A DNA stretch of 12,866 bases. It comes from Gymnopilus junonius (Eukaryota > Basidiomycota > Agaricomycetes > Agaricales > Galerinaceae). Below, piece by piece: positions 8,107 to 12,866 of this stretch (position 1 is its first letter; every line of letters starts with the position of its first letter). The notes below the pieces were generated by a model. That model did no database searches, was not told the origin of the DNA, and worked only from the letters and a program-made list of their open reading frames with translations. The position numbers and the translations under genes are program-made. The stretch covers positions 1 through 12,866 of the forward strand of contig JADNYJ010000800.1 in the NCBI GenBank assembly GCA_015501075.1, in the 5' to 3' direction.

Positions 8107-10276
8107 ATGGCGGTTGTTCCTATTTTAATTGTATGTGTCCCTTGTACTGTGACCTTCGGGGACTTTTCTCTGACATTTCCTGCGATAGAGTGGTGCTGGA
8201 CCTGCTGGACTCATTCTGGCGTTGTCTTTGGCAAAGCAAGGCATCCCAGTTCGCATTATCGACAAAGTAATTGGACCTAAGCTTGGTCGGAAGGGTACTG
8301 GTATAACGGTAAGTGTGCCATATGTTTGTTATTCTATCAGTATAATCGACTTTTTCTAATTAACTTGCAGCCCCGGTCTCTTGAAGTCTACAGGCTTTTG
8401 GGGCACTGCCTGACATCCTCAGTTTGGCCACAGGTGTCCCGGTCATGAGGCAGTACGATCCAGCTGATCCGACCAAAATCAGTAACATTGTTTCCGTGCC
8501 AGTTAAGGAATCAACGCCTCAGATACCCTATGTACGATCCCTATACGATCCCTGCTTTGTGAGATTTTAACGTCATTGTAACAGATGAATTCGGTCATAT
8601 TAGGCCAGACTTACCAGGAGCGGATTTTTACATCCCACTTGGAAAAATTGGGCATCTCTGTAGAGTTTGGATCTGAACTACGTTCCTTCAAGCAAACCGA
8701 CGACTTTGTCACTGGGGAAATCGTTCGCCGCGTCAATGGCCAAGAGTTCGCGCAGGAATTCAAGACGCCATGGTTCATCGGTACGGATGGAGCTCATAGC
8801 ATTGTCCGCAAAACACTTGGACTAAGCTTCCTTGGGAAACTCGTGAGGATGACAACTTTGTCATTGCGGATGTGAAACTCAAAGGCCAGAAGCTGGAAGT
8901 GAAACTCAAAGGCCAGAAGCTGGAAGTGAGTCGATTTCTCGCTAATGATCTCGATTTCCTCGCTAACTGGAACTAGTTCTGGGATAGGTGGGGAGAGCCT
9001 AGTACTAAGATGTATGTTTCTCAAACGCGTATCATTTGTTCCTCTGACTTTTGGTTTCATAGGGCACGCCTTCTGGGCTCCGGTCAAGATGATGGAATTG
9101 CCCAGCTCATAATGGTCGGCGCTCAGCTCGATGCAGCCAAGGTATCTGCCAACCGCGAAAGTATTATTGAAGGATTCTATGACATTACTGGCAGACGCGA
9201 TATCGCCTTCGAAGAGGGTAGTTTGGTTTTCGCGCTATAGGTATGTTCTCTCTTATTAAAGCGGCATTCCGACAGACTCACCAGAAATGTTCGTTAGGCC
9301 AAACATCCGTATGGTCGACCAGGTTCGCGTTGGCCGTGCTTTGATAGCTGGAGGTTGGTACTTTTTTCAAGTTATTTTGAACTGCGGAAAAGCACTAATA
9401 TTATACCGTAGACGCTGCACATTGCCACAGTCCTGTTGGCGGCCAAGTACGTTCATGTTCCTTTTCCCGGAAATTTTCTTATGGCATTCTTGTTGTTGCG
9501 CAACCATAGGGCTTAAATTCTGGCATACAAGATTCTGTAAGTGCTAGACTCTAACTTCCTGGCATGAAAGTGTTGCTAATGGCAACCTCTCGCCAGTTCA
9601 ACCTAGGATGGAAATTAGCTCTTGTCTACAAGGGTTTTGCCCCATCCACACTTCTCGACACGTACGCAGAAGAGCGTCTGCCTATTATTGCGGAGATGCT
9701 GGAAAGACGACTGAACTCTTGAAAAAGGTCGTACAGACAGGCGATGCTGGCAAGCGCGGAAGAGAGCTGAACCAACTCGGCGTCAACTATCGAGGCAGTT
9801 CTATTGTATATGAAGACGATGTCGAGACTCTTACTATCAAAGGCAAAGGGTACAACGATGACAGCGAGGTCGCTGCTCGTCCAGGCGACAGAGCTCCAGA
9901 TGCGCCAGGTTTGGCAGATACTTCCGATAAGAACAAAGTTATTCTCCTTTACGACGTGTTCTCCGTCGCTGCGCACACCGTCCTCATATTTTCGGACACT
10001 CTTCAGGGCCATTCAGCCTTGTTCCAGGTCGTCAAGCGCTTACCTGGAGCTACAGTCAAGTGGTCCTCATTCCCCAAAGGGAGCGAAGCACTTGCCTCAG
10101 ACGGCGGTGCCGACGAGCAATTTGACAAAGTCCTCGTTGACAATGAGGGCTATGCGTATGCTGGCTACCACATCGATCAAGTATCCTTGGCGATAATTCG
10201 ACCGGATGGCGTAGTTGGAGCCCGTGTCCTTGGAGTATCTGGGGTAGAGCGGTATTTCAAGAGGATTTTTGTTTGA
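8107..10276 (+). CDS. FAD-dependent aromatic-ring hydroxylase (PheA/TfdB family), ten exons
   Basis: Exons: 8107-8130, 8189-8308, 8371-8531, 8585-8925, 8977-9011, 9063-9240, 9298-9353, 9412-9446, 9510-9536 and 9597-10276, encoding ~552 residues, a normal family length. Visible motifs are the dinucleotide fold GAGPAG (~10-15) ending at IIDK (D33), the FAD/NADPH-contacting DG motif GTDGAHSIVRK (~168-178), the FAD ribityl motif AGDAAHCHSPVGGQG (~304) with GLNSGIQDSFNLGWKLA, and a C-terminal thioredoxin-like domain ending RPDGVVGA..GVERYF. Family members hydroxylate phenols and related rings using NAD(P)H and O2. The substrate cannot be read from sequence. The frame breaks four times by one base: G4 at 8400-8403 (one missing), GGGAAA at 8834-8839 (one missing), GGG at 9216-9218 (one extra) and around 9706-9709 (one missing). 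Allowing for these, all phases agree and the length is a whole number of codons. Exon 4 ends in a 27 bp duplication. No cluster partners are adjacent. Confidence 0.85.
8533..8553 (+). repeat. Short tandem repeat inside an intron of the FAD gene
   Basis: TACGATCCCTA is followed directly by TACGATCCCT at the start of intron 3 (8532-8584). It does not disturb the donor and is probably neutral. Confidence 0.6.
8872..8925 (+). repeat. Perfect 27 bp tandem duplication, in frame, at an exon end
   Basis: Two identical units, 8872-8898 and 8899-8925, each encode VKLKGQKLE. The second ends exactly at the GTGAGT donor (8926) of the following intron. Since 27 is a multiple of three, the frame is kept. 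The first unit is also followed by GTGA (8899), so use of that weaker donor would remove one copy precisely. Confidence 0.9.
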
Positions 10277-10846
10277 AGATGATCAATTACTTCATGCATC
10301 GGCCTTATTTATCGTAAATAATTGGACTCTGTTTGCGCTATTCATGAAATCGACAGCGTGTGTACAGATGCTCAATGAGATCTATGTCTTCTAAATCGGA
10401 GAAATGTTGGCAAATCCTTTGTTCAACTTTCGACAATTAGGAACTTTGGTAGAAACATGAATTAAGGCAAAAGCTAGCACCCTACCTCAAACAATGTGAC
10501 CAGTGCAAGTCCGAAATTCAAATTAGAATCCTTGCACTGTCTATCGGCCCTAGCCAGGCATCAGGCATAATAATTTCCGGAATAAACAGGAAGAAGGCAA
10601 ACGCTGAAGGGCTGAACTTTGAGACTTGGCCAGTGAGTAGGAAATCACAATTCGTCTGATTCCATGGCAGACTCATTTACAAATTAGCGCTATTCAACAG
10701 CTGAAACACATGTAAATGGTAAAAATCAATGTTAGAAGGCACCATGCTTTCATGCTTACGGAAAGGACAATTAAAATAAAACACACTAGACAGGTTGTAA
10801 AGGGGTGAGTCCATGGCAAATGAAGATGCCTCAATCAGATCTGTCC
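10277..10846. other. Convergent intergenic region
   Basis: This lies between the stop codon of the FAD gene and that of the minus-strand F-box gene, so it should hold both 3' UTRs. AATAAA occurs on the plus strand at 10581-10586 and again near 10777, and either could be a polyadenylation signal for the FAD gene. I see no open frame, RNA gene or repeat. Confidence 0.45.
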
Positions 10847-12374
10847 CTATGCCCATCGACTATCTTTACCGAGAAAATTTCCGTCGACAAGGCTTGTCAA
10901 ACGCAAGAGGGTCTCTTTATCCAGCAAGTCGTCTGGAACTGACCAGAGTAAATTGAGTCGGACGGCGATTTGATTTACGTTGGGTGGACCAGTCATAAGA
11001 CCTATTGCTTGGGCTTGTGAGCGAAGTCGAAGTGACTCGAGTGCTTCAAGAAGTACATTCCAGGAAATTTTACAGCAGGTAGATATTTCCAAGTCCCAAA
11101 GATGAGGAAGGAATTCATCCCTTGCGGGTGCTCCTTGAAACCGCTCAAAAAATCGGTCTGTTATACACTCGCTATCATCAGATTCATGGAGGGTGAAGAA
11201 CCTGACAGAAGGCATATGGTTGAGAATTCGAATGAGTTCACCATCACTGAAGTTGTCGAGGGGTGGTTGGAAGTCGAACGTCTGGAGAAACCAATTAGAG
11301 CGCCTACACAAAAAATAAATTCATCGACGGGGAAATGGTCGCCTGGTTCTATGGCCAGCTGAGTCAAAGACGGTAAAACAAGCAAGGGAAACAACTTGGA
11401 ATAGAAACAACCGCCGAATTTCAGATGAAGATCTTTTAAGGACGATGAACAAGAGGTGCTTCCGGGAAAGCGAAATATTCTTTGGCGTCCACAATATGCA
11501 AAAGAGTACATTTTTCCAGTTTATCGGCCTGACGGAGGACTTCAAATATTTCATCGAGAGAAACGGTTTCCATATGAAATGTAGTCAAGTTGTTCCATTG
11601 AAGTGAAAAATCCTTTATATGCGAATGAAGAATTCGAATCTCATTCAACGAGGGGTATCCGGTATACAAAACCGATAGGTGCTGCGGCCGATGTGACGTA
11701 GAAATGCAAGGCTCCTGAGTGATGGTGCAGAGCTGACGTTTTGAGTGAGTGCAGGAAATAAAGATGATGGAGCTATGACTGTCAAACTTCTCCATCGAAA
11801 AGCATTGCCCCTAATTGCGTCGAACGCTTCCAGGATAAGCTTGTAGTCATTAAATGTAACGTTATAGGTGACATCGTAAATCAACAAATGGAGGGGCAAT
11901 TGTCCAGAACGATCCAGCCATTGTTGAATCAATTCTCCCCGCAATTTAATATTCTTGGTATGGAGTAAAATCATCTTCATGGTCGTCCAGAGTCGAGGTG
12001 TACCAAAGGCGACTTCACGCCAGCTTCTACAAACGGACGAAAGCAAAAGTGGGGCGCCAAATTCAGCTTCGAGCCATCGGCGACCATGGGAGGTGGATGG
12101 TTGTGCATCGATGGCGAATAGCTCGAAAATCTCCGAAATCAGCTCAAATGGTAGATTATACCGAGAGAAGGGGTCATGCAATCGATTGATTTTTTCCTTC
12201 ATAGCCTGTCGCTTTCGAGGGATCTGTTAAATTTTCGTAGGTACCACGGAGAGTAGTATCCAGTTCCTCCAATTCTCGGCAGGCATCACACTGCTTGCCT
12301 TCATCTCCCATAGAACATTGGCTGGGGTCAAAATCATCGTGCAAGTCGAGCAAAGAGTTCGGAGTCTCAGCCAT
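10847..12374 (-). CDS. F-box protein, single exon, four apparent frame breaks
   Basis: Read on the minus strand from ATG 12374 to TAG 10847, this is ~509 codons with no intron needed. Residues ~29-32 form CxxC, followed by a charged helix (RELEELDTTL...MKEKINRLHDP) that leads into the F-box at ~72-129 (LPFELISEIFELF ... SSVCRSWREVAFGTPRLW). The rest has irregular leucine-rich units (LKDLHLKF, LPSLTQLAI, LPHLWDLEIS). This is a standard layout in agaricomycete F-box families. The F-box should bind Skp1 in an SCF ubiquitin ligase and the C-terminus should choose the target, which is unknown. The frame changes four times by one base: near 12227-12235 (one extra), AAA at 11702-11704 (one missing), near 11454-11456 (one missing) and A6 at 11310-11315 (one missing). 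With these allowed the length is exactly divisible by three. Such families expand quickly and contain pseudogenes, so real decay is possible. Confidence 0.8.
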
Positions 12375-12415
12375 ATTAATGAGCAGGTTGATTCGAAGTT
12401 GACGATTTTGGCTTC

Positions 12416-12423
12416 CTTTTATA
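12416..12423 (-). promoter_or_regulatory. TATA box of the F-box gene
   Basis: On the minus strand the sequence reads CCTATAAAAGG (12425-12415), with the TATAAAAG core ending 41 nt before the ATG at 12374. This spacing predicts a very short leader, and it supports 12374 as the start codon. Confidence 0.5.
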
Positions 12424-12544
12424 GGCTATAATCATTACACATGACACTCTAGTCATTTAAATAAGAGGGAGATCCACTCACTGAACTGATGTAGACGGTA
12501 CAAAGCCACCATGTCGAAACTTGGCTTGGTCGGCCTGCGAATTA

Positions 12545-12562
12545 TGTCCGGCCGGCCGGACA
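12545..12562. promoter_or_regulatory. 18 bp perfect GC palindrome upstream of the F-box gene
   Basis: TGTCCGGCCGGCCGGACA is identical to its reverse complement and lies in an AT-rich background ~170 bp upstream of the F-box start codon. CGG triplets in inverted arrangement resemble sites bound by fungal Zn2Cys6 dimers, so a regulatory site is possible. A cruciform-forming or chance palindrome is the alternative. Confidence 0.35.
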
Positions 12563-12866
12563 GGGATCATTCCAACATGGAAAAAAAAGTATTTCTGACA
12601 TGTCTGTACAGGTACTAGGCAATACTCATCTATTGGCAGCAAGTAATAATACTATAGAAGAGTACCACAAATGCAACATCACATATAATATATAACAACA
12701 GAACGTATCATGTATAAAGTAAAGGAAAAAAAGAAGTCTCTTGGGAAGAAAAGAAGATGACGAAAAAACAAGGGATGAGGAATGAGAAAAATATGAATAA
12801 AAAATAAAACCCCAACGCCTACATGGAAAGGAAGTAACAGCCAACAACACACAAAATGGATGTATG

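Larger units (their letters stand above)
12375..12866. other. Right-edge intergenic region
   Basis: Beyond the F-box promoter elements, 12630-12866 is A-rich and purine-rich on the plus strand, with several A runs. The same kind of composition is seen at 4080-4400 beside the 3' end of a minus-strand gene, so this could be the 3' UTR of a minus-strand gene beginning right of the window. An open frame on the minus strand (12626-12850) is low-complexity and not convincing. Confidence 0.35.

Noticed and set aside
8794..9087. Minus-strand open frame of 97 codons
   Set aside because: It is antisense to exons and introns of the FAD hydroxylase. Its repeated peptide only mirrors the 27 bp duplication.

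Overview
This window looks like nuclear DNA of a basidiomycete fungus, most likely an agaricomycete. The genes carry many 50-65 nt introns with GT..AG ends, and the gene types are typical of mushroom genomes: a DUF6533-type seven-helix membrane protein, a CxxC/F-box protein of the 'INRLHDP..LPxEL' kind, a single-helix Ser/Thr-rich membrane protein ending in a conserved Tyr/Asp-rich tail, and an aromatic-ring FAD hydroxylase. There is no operon, RNA gene or CRISPR array.

Layout. 1-318 (+): the last 105 codons of a gene entering from the left, with three (L/P)PxY motifs. 732-1113: a ~380 bp non-autonomous DNA transposon (MITE) with 16 bp terminal inverted repeats and about 17 copies of TACGG/CCGTA. 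2163-3639 (+): a 12-exon DUF6533 gene with very small exons. 4408-6092 (-): a three-exon Ser/Thr-rich single-pass membrane protein. 6093-8106: about 2 kb without a convincing gene. 8107-10276 (+): a ten-exon PheA/TfdB-type FAD monooxygenase. 10847-12374 (-): a single-exon F-box gene with a TATA box and, farther upstream, an 18 bp perfect palindrome. 12375-12866: intergenic.

The main observation is technical but important for anyone using the sequence. All four complete genes can be read end to end, but only if eleven single-base length errors are allowed (four extra bases, seven missing). About half lie in clear homopolymers of three to six bases. Once these are allowed for, every splice phase agrees and each gene has a whole number of codons. 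I saw no nonsense substitution and no broken splice site apart from one possible GC donor. This fits indel errors in the assembly better than four decaying genes, although real pseudogenization cannot be excluded.

The genes do not form an obvious pathway. The FAD hydroxylase has no cytochrome P450, polyketide synthase, peptide synthetase or transporter beside it. I did not find a convincing new multi-gene system. The items most worth a second look are the indel pattern, the MITE, a 27 bp in-frame duplication on a splice donor in the FAD gene, the micro-exon structure of the DUF6533 gene, and the palindrome upstream of the F-box gene.
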